In this document: piece after piece, positions 27,319 through 37,383 of the stretch | How the letters are laid out: each line of letters begins with the position of its first letter | How positions within the stretch are numbered: the first letter of the stretch is position 1 | Assembly (NCBI GenBank): GCA_902625725.1 | Contig: CACOCY010000002.1 | Location: 124,001-188,000 of the forward strand | DNA: 64,000 bases | DNA from: an uncultured SAR116 cluster alpha proteobacterium | GTDB taxonomy: Bacteria; Pseudomonadota; Alphaproteobacteria; Puniceispirillales; Puniceispirillaceae | Direction of reading: 5' to 3' | The notes under the pieces: generated by a model | Told to the model about the DNA's origin: nothing | The model's database searches: none | What the model saw: the letters and a program-made list of their open reading frames with translations, nothing else | Translations under genes and position numbers: made by a program

Positions 27319-27759
27319 TTAAGACTTACCAAGTTTTTCTATACGTTTACGATGTCGACCCTCTAAAAAGGGGGTTTTAAGAAATAAACTTACACAAGAG
27401 AGTGCAATTAACTCGCCAACTAATCGTTCACCGAAGATGATGACATTAGCATCGTTATGTTCACGTGACAATCGGGCTGTTGTCTCATCATGAACTAACG
27501 CTCCCCTTATCCAATCGTAACGATTTACTGCTATGGACATTCCTATTCCAGAGCCGCAAATTAGTATTCCTTTCGTATTAGATTGTGTCATCAAATTAGC
27601 TAATTTAGCTGCGTAATCTGGATAATCCACTGAATTGTCAGCGTTTTTAGGCCCAAGGTCGATAAAATTTATTCCATCTGCTTTCAATTGCCTGACTATA
27701 ACTGATTTAAGATTCACACCACCATGATCGCTTGCTATTAATACCTTTAATGTCAACAC
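27319..27759 (-). CDS. rpiB: Ribose 5-phosphate isomerase B
   Basis: A 146-residue RpiB/LacAB family isomerase acting in the pentose phosphate pathway. It begins KVLIASDHGGVNLKSVI and contains GILICGSGIGMSIAVNR with the catalytic Cys (about 70) and EHNDANVIIFGERLVGE. The start is GTG 27759 or the adjacent TTG; the sequence does not settle which. It heads the rpiB-glyA-nrdR-rib-nusB run. Confidence 0.95.
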   Translation of the reverse strand: MLTLKVLIASDHGGVNLKSVIVRQLKADGINFIDLGPKNADNSVDYPDYAAKLANLMTQSNTKGILICGSGIGMSIAVNRYDWIRGALVHDETTARLSREHNDANVIIFGERLVGELIALSCVSLFLKTPFLEGRHRKRIEKLGKS

Positions 27760-27987
27760 TTATCCTTAGTTGTAAATTTAATCATAAATTTATAGAAATA
27801 CTTTTATATTTTATACGAATGTTCAGAACGCTCAATTAATTATATATAAAATTTTATTCCACCATACAATAATAAATCTTTTTTCTGGTGACAGTAATAG
27901 GTCTATCCATTATCTTTATATAAATCGGAACTAATTGAAAAGTGGGTCCGAGTTTAGGGAGAAAACGCACTATATTTAGTGTTGTAG

Positions 27988-28020
27988 AAAAAACAAGGCA
28001 CTAAGCCTTGTTTTTTTTTA
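27988..28020 (-). terminator. Strong bidirectional hairpin terminator after the nuo-rnj operon
   Basis: A perfect 10-bp stem (AAAACAAGGC, 27990-27999, with GCCTTGTTTT, 28005-28014) and 5-base loop. In minus-strand sense it is followed by a run of T, so it can end the transcript running from nuo through the DUF1467 gene. On the plus strand it carries nine T and overlaps the DUF1467 stop codon. Confidence 0.85.
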
Positions 28021-28248
28021 TCTAAATGAAAAAACACCCGATTCGATTACTAGTTTCAAAATAATAAAAAAGAAGCCTGAAATAACAGTTGCTGCTATTA
28101 CTTTTTTAAAAATACTTGGATTGGCAGGTGCTGAGCTAGCATGACCTTTTGCAGGTTTTTCAGGTGGAGCGCTTCCAAAGGGAAGCGCCATCAAAAAAGT
28201 CCACCACCAAAGTAATATATAAACAACAACCGATGACACCAAATCCAC
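28018..28248 (-). CDS. DUF1467 family membrane protein
   Basis: A 76-residue protein with two membrane segments: residues about 3-24 (LVSSVVVYILLWWWTFLMAL, followed by PFGS) and about 49-70. The WW-rich first helix and the PFG motif are typical of DUF1467, a family of small alphaproteobacterial membrane proteins usually encoded right after the ribonuclease J gene, as here (18-base gap). Function unknown. It is the last gene before a strong terminator. Confidence 0.8.
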   Translation of the reverse strand: MDLVSSVVVYILLWWWTFLMALPFGSAPPEKPAKGHASSAPANPSIFKKVIAATVISGFFFIILKLVIESGVFSFR

Positions 28249-28266
28249 TGTAAATAACCTCTTAAG

Positions 28267-29928
28267 TTACCCAGCAAAACGAATTACGTGAGCGTGAACC
28301 TTTGGTCTGATACGAAACCGCGATTTAGTAGCACTCTTTACTTTTCCAATGATCATTGCTTCAATAGCACTATCATCTTCAAGTACATTTATATTAGCTT
28401 TTTCAAGTTTGTTATCCACCATCATACTTATACTAGCTAAATAATCTCCTTCTTCTTCCATAATGCAAACTCCGTCTTGAGTTACAGTTGGAGCCTGCAT
28501 TAGAGTGCCCATCTGGTCTAATAAAACTGAAACACTTACAGAACCATTCCAGAGCATCTGTCTCCTGGAACGTAACATGTCAGATTGTAAATCAACAACA
28601 TTACCTGACACATGAGTGAATTGAGACACCTGAATGTTATCTATCACCTTTGCTTCACGATTTTGAAAACTAATTACATTTCCATTTTCTGGAATTAAAA
28701 TTTGCGCAATCTGGCAGGAATTCGCCAACTTTGCATGTGCTTCAAGGTGTCTCACAGTTCCATGCACGGGTATAGCAATTTTTGGCTTGATAATATTATA
28801 TAAATCTACTAATTCGTCTCTGGCAGGATGTCCAGATACATGAACTGGAGCATCTTCATCGGTTACTATTTTTATTTTTCTCCGTAGAAACAAATTTTGT
28901 ACTTTAGCTATTGCATTTTCATTACCTGGAATCTGCCTTGAAGAAAAAATTACAGTATCTCCGATTTTTAGTGTAATGTTTTCATGCGTGCCATTGGCTA
29001 TTTTCGCAAGTGCAGCACGTGTCTCTCCTTGAGAACCAGTACAAATTATCACTAAATTTTTTCTTGGTATTAAACCAACATCTTGCTCTGAAATAAATTC
29101 TGGTAAATCGGTAAGATAACCCGTATCTCTTGCAGCAGAGATAGCACGATGAAGCGCACGTCCAACAACGCATACATGTCTATCATTAGCTTTTGCAGCA
29201 AAGACGATTGATGCAATTCTAGCCACATTGCTAGCAAAACAGGTTACAGCTATCGTATATTGGGCATCTCTTATAACTTTGGTTAAACCCTCACAAGCAA
29301 CGGCCTCCGAGGGTGTTCTACCATTAACCAAAGCATTGGTTGAGTCACCTATTAAGGCGAGAACCCCTTCATCTCCTATCTCTTTTAGTCTATTAACATC
29401 AGTTTTACCACCGAGCATTGGTGACTCGTCAAGCTTCCAATCTCCTGTATGTAATATGTTACCGTTATCTGTTTTTAAAATGACCGCTGATGGGTCAGGT
29501 ATCGAATGAGCTAAGGCAACAAATTCTATTGTGAAGGCACCAAAACTATAGTCCGTATTATATTTAATCTCATTTAATTCCATACAATCTAATATATTTG
29601 CGTCTGATAACTTACGTCTCAATAGGTTTAAGGTAAATGATGTGCCATAAATAGGTACGCGAAGTTTATCCCATAAAAATGGTATTGCACCGAAATGATC
29701 TTCATGTGCATGGGTTAGAATTATTGCTTTAATGTTTTCTTTGTGTTTCTCTGCAAATTTTATGTCTGGCAAAATTACGTCCACACCAGGAATTGCCTCA
29801 TCACCAAAAGTTATACCAAGGTCAATCATCAACCAATCAGATTTATAATGGTACAAATTCACATTCATTCCGATTTCACCTGAGCCCCCCAGCGGAACAT
29901 AGATAAGTTCATCTTTTGAAAAGTTCAT
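28267..29928 (-). CDS. rnj: Ribonuclease J
   Basis: A 553-residue metallo-beta-lactamase/beta-CASP ribonuclease. The zinc motif ILTHAHEDHFGAIPFL (about 72-87) and the preceding GGSGEIGMNVNLY are present, as are LHTGDWKLD (about 160), TGSQGETRAAL and PVHGTVRHLEAHA and the C-terminal domain. RNase J processes and degrades RNA, including rRNA 5' ends in alphaproteobacteria. It follows coaX with no gap. Confidence 0.95.
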   Translation of the reverse strand: MNFSKDELIYVPLGGSGEIGMNVNLYHYKSDWLMIDLGITFGDEAIPGVDVILPDIKFAEKHKENIKAIILTHAHEDHFGAIPFLWDKLRVPIYGTSFTLNLLRRKLSDANILDCMELNEIKYNTDYSFGAFTIEFVALAHSIPDPSAVILKTDNGNILHTGDWKLDESPMLGGKTDVNRLKEIGDEGVLALIGDSTNALVNGRTPSEAVACEGLTKVIRDAQYTIAVTCFASNVARIASIVFAAKANDRHVCVVGRALHRAISAARDTGYLTDLPEFISEQDVGLIPRKNLVIICTGSQGETRAALAKIANGTHENITLKIGDTVIFSSRQIPGNENAIAKVQNLFLRRKIKIVTDEDAPVHVSGHPARDELVDLYNIIKPKIAIPVHGTVRHLEAHAKLANSCQIAQILIPENGNVISFQNREAKVIDNIQVSQFTHVSGNVVDLQSDMLRSRRQMLWNGSVSVSVLLDQMGTLMQAPTVTQDGVCIMEEEGDYLASISMMVDNKLEKANINVLEDDSAIEAMIIGKVKSATKSRFRIRPKVHAHVIRFAG

Positions 29929-30717
29929 CTATATAAATCCGTTATTTTCAGCAATTTCATGTAGCCCTAATAATGTTAGGTCTTTTTCCTGTCTATTAAT
30001 TAGTTCGCTATAGGGTAAATACAATCCTGCTAACCCTCCTGTAGCTATTATTTCGAAGTTACTATCTGCTTCACTTTTTATTTTATTAATAATTCCCTCT
30101 ATTAAACCAACATATCCCCATATAATCCCAGACCACATTGCATCTTGGGTATTTTTACCTATTATAGGAACCCTATCCGGATATTTATTAATATTTATAT
30201 TGGGAAGTTTTGACGCGACTTTACTAAGTGCTTGTAAAGAAAGGTTGACGCCAGGCGCAATTATACCACCGCTATAAATCGGCCTGCCGTAAACAATTTT
30301 TACAATGTCAAAAGTGGTGGCCGTGCCAAAATCAACAATAATCACATCTGAATTTGCTAATGTTGAACCAGCAACAGCATTAACAATTCTATCCTCTCCA
30401 ACTTGCGATGGGTCAGGCACGTCTATATCTATCGGCAGTTTTATTGACGGGTCAGAAATTGAAGCAAAAGGGATCGAAAAGGAACTTTCTAGGAAGCTAA
30501 AACAAGCAGATGCTTCGTTAACAACAGAAGCAAAAATAACGTATTTTATTTGATTTGGTGAGATATTTATATTCCCCAACTGTTCAAGAAGCTGAGACAA
30601 AAAATCTTTTTTATTGATAGTGGTAAATGTCTTAACACGCCAACAATGAAATAATTTAGAGTCCTTAAAGATACCAAAAACTACGTCTGTATTTCCACAA
30701 TCAATTACGAGAAGCAT
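29929..30717 (-). CDS. coaX: Type III pantothenate kinase
   Basis: A 262-residue kinase for the first step of coenzyme A synthesis. The phosphate-binding loop MLLVIDCGNTDVVFGIF, VGEDRIVNAVAGS, DFGTATTFDIV and YSGGIIAPGVNLSLQAL match the CoaX signatures. The start overlaps the end of birA by 17 bases. The birA-coaX-rnj order is common in alphaproteobacteria. Confidence 0.95.
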   Translation of the reverse strand: MLLVIDCGNTDVVFGIFKDSKLFHCWRVKTFTTINKKDFLSQLLEQLGNINISPNQIKYVIFASVVNEASACFSFLESSFSIPFASISDPSIKLPIDIDVPDPSQVGEDRIVNAVAGSTLANSDVIIVDFGTATTFDIVKIVYGRPIYSGGIIAPGVNLSLQALSKVASKLPNININKYPDRVPIIGKNTQDAMWSGIIWGYVGLIEGIINKIKSEADSNFEIIATGGLAGLYLPYSELINRQEKDLTLLGLHEIAENNGFI

Positions 30718-31468
30718 TTACCTCTCCCATCAGCACCACGTCTCCAACAGTGATGAGATGAACATTACCATCGATATCTACTAAATTTAACCGCCCATCT
30801 GGTTCCAAAGCATCACAAATACCAGTAACAGACCTGTCAGATAATTTGACTGTAAGCTCCCTACCTATAATTTTGGATTTGTCTTGCCATCGTGCTATTA
30901 AGGGAGCCGGTCCACAATCTTGCCAAATTGAATACAGACCCTCTAAAATCAAAAGATAAGAAGTTGCAAGTTTATCTGCTTTTGGTATGCTCGATTGATA
31001 TTTAGCTATATCAGTTGATAGCACTTTTGAATCAGATAAATCTGGAGCATTTTTTAAATTTATTCCACATCCGATTATCGCATGAGTTCCATCACCCTCA
31101 AGCAATATACCACCCATTTTTCTGTTTTCTGCCATTAGATCATTGGGCCATTTCAAGGAAACAGGCACGTCAGGACAAATTGTGTTTATTGTCTGCATAG
31201 CTGCAAGAGAAGCAACGAATGATAATGTTGGCCATTCAGATTGAGGTCGTTTTGGTGAAAGGATAACCGATAAATACATCCCATCATTCTTCCGTGAAAT
31301 CCATACGCGCCCCATACGCCCACGTCCCTGAGTTTGTTCTGATACAAGAAATGCATTTCCCTCTGGAAGGAGTTCCGAGTTTTTAATAAATTCCTTTGCC
31401 AAGTCTAATGCTGAGGTAGCCCTTTCCGTAGAGTGAAGTTCCCACTTTTTCGAATTCTGTTCAGTCAT
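30701..31468 (-). CDS. birA: Biotin-[acetyl-CoA-carboxylase] ligase
   Basis: A biotin-protein ligase of about 255 residues without the N-terminal DNA-binding domain. STERATSALDLAKEF begins the catalytic domain, EQTQGRGRMGRVWIS is the biotinyl-AMP loop and LKWPNDLMAENRKMGGILLE is the lysine-containing active-site motif. A short C-terminal SH3-like domain follows (about 205-255). The ATG at 31468 has GAGGGA upstream and clears the nuoN stop, so the longer frame is not preferred. Confidence 0.94.
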   Translation of the reverse strand: MTEQNSKKWELHSTERATSALDLAKEFIKNSELLPEGNAFLVSEQTQGRGRMGRVWISRKNDGMYLSVILSPKRPQSEWPTLSFVASLAAMQTINTICPDVPVSLKWPNDLMAENRKMGGILLEGDGTHAIIGCGINLKNAPDLSDSKVLSTDIAKYQSSIPKADKLATSYLLILEGLYSIWQDCGPAPLIARWQDKSKIIGRELTVKLSDRSVTGICDALEPDGRLNLVDIDGNVHLITVGDVVLMGEVNASRN

Positions 31469-31479
31469 AAAATCCCTCA

Positions 31480-32937
31480 TTACAAAATACCGTATACAGA
31501 AAAGTTCTGTGAAATAACATAACTCCACTCACGGAGAGGGCCAACAATAAGCAGAAATAATACTGTTACGATTATCGACAATGAGAGAATTATCATATTT
31601 TCTGTAGGAGCTCCCTCATCTAAAGGCTGATCAACATCTTCAAAATACATCAATTTAATGATACGCAAATAATAAAAAGCACCTACAACGGAAGTTAAAA
31701 CACCAATTACAGCTAAGGGTATTAATCCTGAGTTAATAGCGGCTAAAAAGACATACCATTTTGCAAAAAATCCAGCTAATGGAGGAATTCCAGCCATAGA
31801 AAACATAATTATCATAAGCCCAAATGACCAATAGGGATGGGTTGAGGAAAGACCAGACAAGTCAGCTAATTTTTGAACTGGTAGTCCATCACGCCTCATC
31901 ATTAGAATAATAGAAAACGTACCAGCACCCATGAATATATAAGTTGTCATATATATCATTACACCAGCGGCTCCCTCATATGTTCCGGCTGCAAGTCCAG
32001 CAAGTGCATAGCCCATATGAGCAATGGAAGAGTATGCCATCATACGCTTTAGGTCTTTTTGCATAATTGCGCCGAATGCACCAACGAGCATTGAAGCCAC
32101 AGAAAGGGCAATAATGACTTGCATCCATTCAAACCTGATATCGGCAAAAACAAAATATGTAACATTTAACAACAAAGTTGTAGCGGCAACTTTAGGTGCG
32201 ATTGCAAATAAAGCTGTCACTGGAGTGGGTGCGCCCTCATATACATCTGGTGTCCACATATGAAAGGGTGCCGCAGAAATTTTAAACGCCAGCCCAGAGA
32301 GCATAAACACCACACCAACAATTATACCCGGTGATGCTTCATTTTGAGAAATAAAAGAGGCTATTTGGTCAAAATTGGTGAACCCTGTATAACCATACAC
32401 CAAAGAAGCACCATAAAGAAGCATACCGGATGAGAGTGCTCCTAAAAGAAAATATTTTAAACCAGCCTCTGATGATTTTAAAGAACGAGTATTTATTGCC
32501 GCAATTACATAGAGAGGCAAAGACTGTAACTCTAAACCCATATACAAAGAAATCAGGTCATTAGCTGATATCATTAATAACATACCTAAAGTAGCTAACA
32601 TAACAAGAATTTGATATTCTGGCTTATCAATACCATCGGTCCAGTCACCGTTCACCATCCAGCAGGCAAAGAAAGCTCCTATAAGCACAAGCACTTTCAT
32701 ATAAATAAGAAAATTATTCACCTTAAAAAGACCAAAATAAATCGATTGACTATCAGATGGCAGTGCAAAAGTCGCTAAAATAGCCAGCAGGTACCCTGCT
32801 AATGCTGTTAATTTTACCAATCTCTTAGAACTATTTGTGTCACCTGAAAAAGCTGCCATTAAAACTAAGGCAAGAGCCGTCAAGGCCAGTACATATTCCG
32901 GCAAAGCAGCTTGAAATGTCATTTGAGTAAACAGCAT
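31480..32937 (-). CDS. nuoN: NADH-quinone oxidoreductase subunit N
   Basis: A 485-residue, 14-helix antiporter-like subunit of complex I in the inner membrane. Characteristic are LYMGLELQSLPLYVIAA, KYFLLGALSSGMLLYG, MWTPDVYEGAPTPVTALFAI and KRMMAYSSIAHMGYALAGL with the proton-channel lysines. It is the final nuo gene, 18 bases after nuoM. Confidence 0.97.
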   Translation of the reverse strand: MLFTQMTFQAALPEYVLALTALALVLMAAFSGDTNSSKRLVKLTALAGYLLAILATFALPSDSQSIYFGLFKVNNFLIYMKVLVLIGAFFACWMVNGDWTDGIDKPEYQILVMLATLGMLLMISANDLISLYMGLELQSLPLYVIAAINTRSLKSSEAGLKYFLLGALSSGMLLYGASLVYGYTGFTNFDQIASFISQNEASPGIIVGVVFMLSGLAFKISAAPFHMWTPDVYEGAPTPVTALFAIAPKVAATTLLLNVTYFVFADIRFEWMQVIIALSVASMLVGAFGAIMQKDLKRMMAYSSIAHMGYALAGLAAGTYEGAAGVMIYMTTYIFMGAGTFSIILMMRRDGLPVQKLADLSGLSSTHPYWSFGLMIIMFSMAGIPPLAGFFAKWYVFLAAINSGLIPLAVIGVLTSVVGAFYYLRIIKLMYFEDVDQPLDEGAPTENMIILSLSIIVTVLFLLIVGPLREWSYVISQNFSVYGIL

Positions 32938-32955
32938 TTTATAGATTAGTTCCTT

Positions 32956-34458
32956 TTATTTAAGAGAGGCTATTGCTATTGTGCTCGCTAATGTTTCACT
33001 GAGGCTTGTCACTACCGGGTTTAAAATGTCCAGAAGCGGTGCTGGATAGACACCAAACCATAAAATAAATATAGTTAGAGGTGTCAAAATACTTATTTCC
33101 CTGTTATTAAGCTCAGGCATTCTTATAACCTCCCCCTTTTCGGCTCTTCCAAAAACTACACGCCGATAAAGCCATAACATATAGGTTGCACCAAGCACGA
33201 GACCTGTTGCTGCAAAACATGCAACTAAAGAACTTGATTTATAAGCACCAATCAAAACTAATATTTCACCGACAAATCCAGAGGTTCCTGGCAATCCAAC
33301 AGATGCCAGCATCATAATCATGAAAAACACAGCATAATTTGGCATTATATCAGCAACACCTCCATAAGCATCAATATCTCGGGTATGTAGCCTATCGTAC
33401 ACAATCCCAACACAGAAGAATAACGCAGCTGATATAAGCCCATGACTTATCATCTGAAACATCGCGCCTGAGATACCCTGTTCATTAAGGGTAAATATGC
33501 CAATTGTAACGAAGCCCATATGCGCTACAGAGGAGTAAGCAATTAGCTTTTTCATATCTGTTTGGGCCAACGCAACAAGTGACGTATATATGATTGCAAT
33601 TATTGATAGCGCGAAAATGAAGGGTGCAAAATATGCAGACGCATCAGGAAACATTGGCAATGAAAATCGTATAAATCCATATCCACCCATTTTTAATAAA
33701 ACACCGGCCAAAATCATTGACCCAGCTGTTGGAGCCTCCACATGCGCGTCTGGAAGCCATGTATGCACCGGCCACATCGGGACTTTAACCGCAAATGATG
33801 CAAAAAATCCAATGAATAACCAAAATTGATATTCTGGCATAAAACTAAACTTGGATAGGGTTGGGATATCTGTTGTTCCCACTTCTAGGTATATAAATAA
33901 GATGCAAACAAGCATCAGAACAGAACCAAAAAGAGTGTATAAAAAAAACTTAAAAGCTGCATAAACGCGTCTTTGTCCTCCCCATATCCCAATGATTAAG
34001 AACATAGGGATTAAAACACCCTCGAAAAACAAATAGAACATCATCATATCTAATGAGGCAAACATTCCTACCATCATTGTTTCAAGCACCAGAAAGGCTA
34101 TCATAAATTCACGTACCCGATGCTTAATGGAATGCCAGCTAGCTAAAATAGATAGCGGTGTTAGGAATGTAGAGAGCAAAATGAAGGGCATCGAAATTCC
34201 ATCCACGCCCAAATGGTAAGAAATCCCACTTCCAGCAATCCAGTCAAAATGTTCTTCAAATTGATATCCAGAAGTGTTTAGATCAAATCCATAATAAAGA
34301 AGTAGGGATAAAAGAAATGTAAAGCTGGAAACCCACATAGCTAGCATCTTGCAATTATGTTCCGAAGATTTATTATCCCTGCTTGCTATTAAAATAAATA
34401 GCACTCCAAGGAGGGGTAAAAATGTCACTATTGATAAAATTGGCCAAGTAGATAGCAT
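32956..34458 (-). CDS. nuoM: NADH-quinone oxidoreductase subunit M
   Basis: A 500-residue proton-pumping subunit of complex I, from the ATG at 34458 preceded by GGGAG. Typical are GVDGISMPFILLSTFLTPLS, FFEGVLIPMFLIIGIWG, WPVHTWLPDAHVEAPTAGS (helix motif with proton-channel residues) and KKLIAYSSVAHMGFVTIGIF. It lies 4 bases after the nuoL stop codon. Confidence 0.97.
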   Translation of the reverse strand: MLSTWPILSIVTFLPLLGVLFILIASRDNKSSEHNCKMLAMWVSSFTFLLSLLLYYGFDLNTSGYQFEEHFDWIAGSGISYHLGVDGISMPFILLSTFLTPLSILASWHSIKHRVREFMIAFLVLETMMVGMFASLDMMMFYLFFEGVLIPMFLIIGIWGGQRRVYAAFKFFLYTLFGSVLMLVCILFIYLEVGTTDIPTLSKFSFMPEYQFWLFIGFFASFAVKVPMWPVHTWLPDAHVEAPTAGSMILAGVLLKMGGYGFIRFSLPMFPDASAYFAPFIFALSIIAIIYTSLVALAQTDMKKLIAYSSVAHMGFVTIGIFTLNEQGISGAMFQMISHGLISAALFFCVGIVYDRLHTRDIDAYGGVADIMPNYAVFFMIMMLASVGLPGTSGFVGEILVLIGAYKSSSLVACFAATGLVLGATYMLWLYRRVVFGRAEKGEVIRMPELNNREISILTPLTIFILWFGVYPAPLLDILNPVVTSLSETLASTIAIASLK

Positions 34459-34462
34459 TATT

Positions 34463-36400
34463 CTAACTCCCAAAGCCGCTGAAATACCAAGACAGAAGAA
34501 TCACCACACCAATCATCATTGCAAATGCATAGTGATAAACGTATCCTGATTGTAATTTTGAAAGCCTATTAGAACTGGTTAAAACAAGTTTAGAGACTCC
34601 ATCAGGTCCTAACGCATCTATTGTTCCACGGTCACCCCTAATCCAAAGAATTTTGCCGAACCTCACAAATGAACGAACAAATAATATGTCATATAGTTCG
34701 TCAAAAAACCATTTGTTAGAAAACAGTGTATGAATTGGTTTGGCAATAGAAATCACAATTGAGGGAATGGATGGAAATATAAGATAAGCAAAAGTAGCTG
34801 AAATAACGCCTATTGCTGCTAAAGCAACAGGAAGTCTTTTTACCCATTCTGGAACATTGTGAGCCTCTGCCATCGCTCGGTGTTCAGATAAAATAAAAAG
34901 TGAGTCTCCCCAGAAGTAAGCCATGTCATAACCAACAAATAGTTGGTATCCAAACCAACCAGCAAAAATTGCACCAAGAGCAAGTGGTATTAATGGTAAT
35001 ATCATAATAGGTGGGGATTCATGGACGTGTTTAAAAACTTCTGTGCTGCAGCGAGGCTTCCCATGGAATGCTAAGATCAATAGTCGCCAGCTATAATAAG
35101 CTGTGAGTAAAGCCGCTATACAACCAAGCCAAAATGCAATAATACCTGTAAAACTATTAGAGGCCCAAGCAGCCTCTAAGATCATATCTTTTGAATAATA
35201 TCCTGAAAAAAAGGGAAATCCTGCCAATGCCAGAGAGCCAATCCACATTAAGCTGTAAGTTAAGGGAATTTTTTGCCAGATGCCGCCCATTTTTCGTAAA
35301 TCCTGCTCATCTGAGAGAGCATGAATAACTGAGCCAGCTCCTAAGAAAAGTAAAGCTTTAAAAAATGCGTGCGTAGTAAGATGAAACATGGCTGCGGGAT
35401 AGGCGGAAACCCCTGCTGCAAAAAACATATACCCTAATTGTGAACAGGTGGAATACGCGATAACACGCTTAATATCAAACTGGGTCATACCAATTGTAGC
35501 TGCGAATATTGCAGTGGACGCCCCAACAATAGTTATTATATCAAGCGCGATAGGAGAATATTCAATTACAGGAGACATTCGACATACAAGAAATACACCA
35601 GCCGTTACCATTGTTGCGGCATGAATAAGTGCTGATACCGGAGTGGGTCCCTCCATTGCGTCAGGTAGCCAGGTATGCAAACCAAGCTGTGCCGATTTGC
35701 CCATTGCGCCAATAAATAATAATATTGAAGCAACTTCCAATACAGGCATCTCAATCCCTAAAAATAAAATTGAAACATCTGCGTATTTAAAAGCGTTTTC
35801 AAAGATATCGTCAAACTGGATACTATCAAACAAATAAAATATTACAAAAATGCCGAGAGCAAATCCAAAATCACCTACTCTATTGACAATGAAAGCTTTC
35901 ATTGCTGCTTTATGAGCGGAAGGCTTGTGATACCAAAAACCAATTAATAGATAAGAGGCAACCCCAACACCCTCCCATCCAAAAAACAATTGAAGCAAAT
36001 TATCAGCAGTTACAAGCATCAACATGGCAAAAGTGAACAGGCTTAAATAGGACATAAAGCGAGCACGAGCTTTATCATGGTGCATATAGCCAATCGAATA
36101 TATGTGAACACAAGATGAAACAGATGTCACCACAATCAACATAACTGCTGTGAGTGTGTCAAAGCGTAATGACCAATTTGCAACAAAGTCAGCGGAATTT
36201 ATCCATCGAGCAATTTCCAAAGTTAGTACATTATGTGAAATCGCAATAAAATAAAAAGCAAAACAAGATAACAAGAAAGAGGAACACACACAAAACACTG
36301 AAATTATTTCAGCAGGTACATGATGCTGCTTTATAGAGAGAATACCGGAGACAATGGCACCAATTAATGGCAGAAAAACGATGGCATGATATAGCGTCAT
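34463..36400 (-). CDS. nuoL: NADH-quinone oxidoreductase subunit L
   Basis: A 645-residue antiporter-like subunit with the long C-terminal lateral helix region. Seen are FFGWEGVGVASYLLIGFWY, HTWLPDAMEGPTPVSALIHA, KRVIAYSTCSQLGYMFFAAG and the C-terminal part ending in a membrane anchor (MMIGVVILLSWYFSGFGS). Only one base separates it from nuoK. Confidence 0.97.
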   Translation of the reverse strand: MTLYHAIVFLPLIGAIVSGILSIKQHHVPAEIISVFCVCSSFLLSCFAFYFIAISHNVLTLEIARWINSADFVANWSLRFDTLTAVMLIVVTSVSSCVHIYSIGYMHHDKARARFMSYLSLFTFAMLMLVTADNLLQLFFGWEGVGVASYLLIGFWYHKPSAHKAAMKAFIVNRVGDFGFALGIFVIFYLFDSIQFDDIFENAFKYADVSILFLGIEMPVLEVASILLFIGAMGKSAQLGLHTWLPDAMEGPTPVSALIHAATMVTAGVFLVCRMSPVIEYSPIALDIITIVGASTAIFAATIGMTQFDIKRVIAYSTCSQLGYMFFAAGVSAYPAAMFHLTTHAFFKALLFLGAGSVIHALSDEQDLRKMGGIWQKIPLTYSLMWIGSLALAGFPFFSGYYSKDMILEAAWASNSFTGIIAFWLGCIAALLTAYYSWRLLILAFHGKPRCSTEVFKHVHESPPIMILPLIPLALGAIFAGWFGYQLFVGYDMAYFWGDSLFILSEHRAMAEAHNVPEWVKRLPVALAAIGVISATFAYLIFPSIPSIVISIAKPIHTLFSNKWFFDELYDILFVRSFVRFGKILWIRGDRGTIDALGPDGVSKLVLTSSNRLSKLQSGYVYHYAFAMMIGVVILLSWYFSGFGS

Positions 36401-36401
36401 A

Positions 36402-36713
36402 CTAGCCCTTCATCACATTGAGGTCTTCGACTGCGATAGAACCTCTATTTCTGAAATATATTACGATTATTGCCAGCCCAATAGCAGCTTCTGCTGCTGC
36501 TACTGTTAAAACAAAAAGTGAAAAAATTTGACCGGATAATGTGCCAGTAAAGGCTGAAAAAGCGACCAAATTTATATTTACTGAAAGCAAAATTAATTCG
36601 ATCGACATCAATATTGTGATAACATTTTTTCGGTTAATAAAAATACCAAACACACCGAACACAAATAATATTGCTGACACCGTGAGGTAATGAGATAATG
36701 AGATTTCCATCAT
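36402..36713 (-). CDS. nuoK: NADH-quinone oxidoreductase subunit K
   Basis: A 103-residue, three-helix subunit of the complex I membrane arm. It shows [37 protein letters not shown] (with the conserved Glu in helix two) and [18 protein letters not shown] with the second conserved Glu. Two consecutive ATG codons are possible starts. Confidence 0.96.
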   Translation of the reverse strand: MMEISLSHYLTVSAILFVFGVFGIFINRKNVITILMSIELILLSVNINLVAFSAFTGTLSGQIFSLFVLTVAAAEAAIGLAIIVIYFRNRGSIAVEDLNVMKG

Positions 36714-36714
36714 T

Positions 36715-37314
36715 TTAGGATTTCCTCACACCGGCGCCAGTGGGTACTGATACAACTTCAATAGTACTTTCGCGCTTTCGTTCATTTTGCATATTGATAG
36801 ACTGTTTTCGAACATTTTCCCTTTTTCGAAGAGTAAGTGTAATTGCACCTATCATTGCCACTAGTAAAATTAAACCCGCAAGCTGAAAAAGGAATATATA
36901 ATCTGTATACAGAACTCTTCCAAGTGCACGTGTGTTGCTTACATCCGTAGCTAAAACAGAACCTTCTATGATATTTTCACGATTAAATAAAACAAAGAGA
37001 ATTTCAGCTAGTAATATTCCGCCAACGCCAAGCCCTAACGGCATATAACGCTGAAAGCCATCTCTTAATTCAGCGAAATTAATGTCAAGCATCATAACAA
37101 CGAATAAAAATAATACAGCGACTGCGCCCACATACACAACAACAAGTAGCATTGCTAGAAACTCTGCTCCTAACAAAATAAACAAACCGGCAGCATTGAA
37201 AAACGCTAAAATTAGGAAAAGTACTGAATGAACTGGATTACGAGAGGTAATAACCATCAAACCAGCAAGACAGGTCACAGTTGCAAAGAGATAGAAAAAA
37301 ATTGTTTCAATCAT
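36715..37314 (-). CDS. nuoJ: NADH-quinone oxidoreductase subunit J
   Basis: A 199-residue, five-helix complex I subunit. The conserved [39 protein letters not shown] and [10 protein letters not shown] segments are present. The cytoplasmic tail ends with a polar stretch after LTLRKREN. A 69-base gap separates it from nuoI, the longest gap in the membrane-arm part of the operon. Confidence 0.96.
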   Translation of the reverse strand: MIETIFFYLFATVTCLAGLMVITSRNPVHSVLFLILAFFNAAGLFILLGAEFLAMLLVVVYVGAVAVLFLFVVMMLDINFAELRDGFQRYMPLGLGVGGILLAEILFVLFNRENIIEGSVLATDVSNTRALGRVLYTDYIFLFQLAGLILLVAMIGAITLTLRKRENVRKQSINMQNERKRESTIEVVSVPTGAGVRKS

Positions 37315-37383
37315 TCAAAATTCTTAACCTCGAGACATATAAAATAAAGCTAAATTAATTATCTAACTATATAATAAATAACA

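Noticed and set aside
23745-27800. Possible FMN riboswitch controlling the riboflavin genes
   Set aside because: The gaps upstream of ribD, ribE, ribB and ribH are a few to about 40 bases, too short for the element, and no conserved RFN sequence was seen upstream of rpiB.
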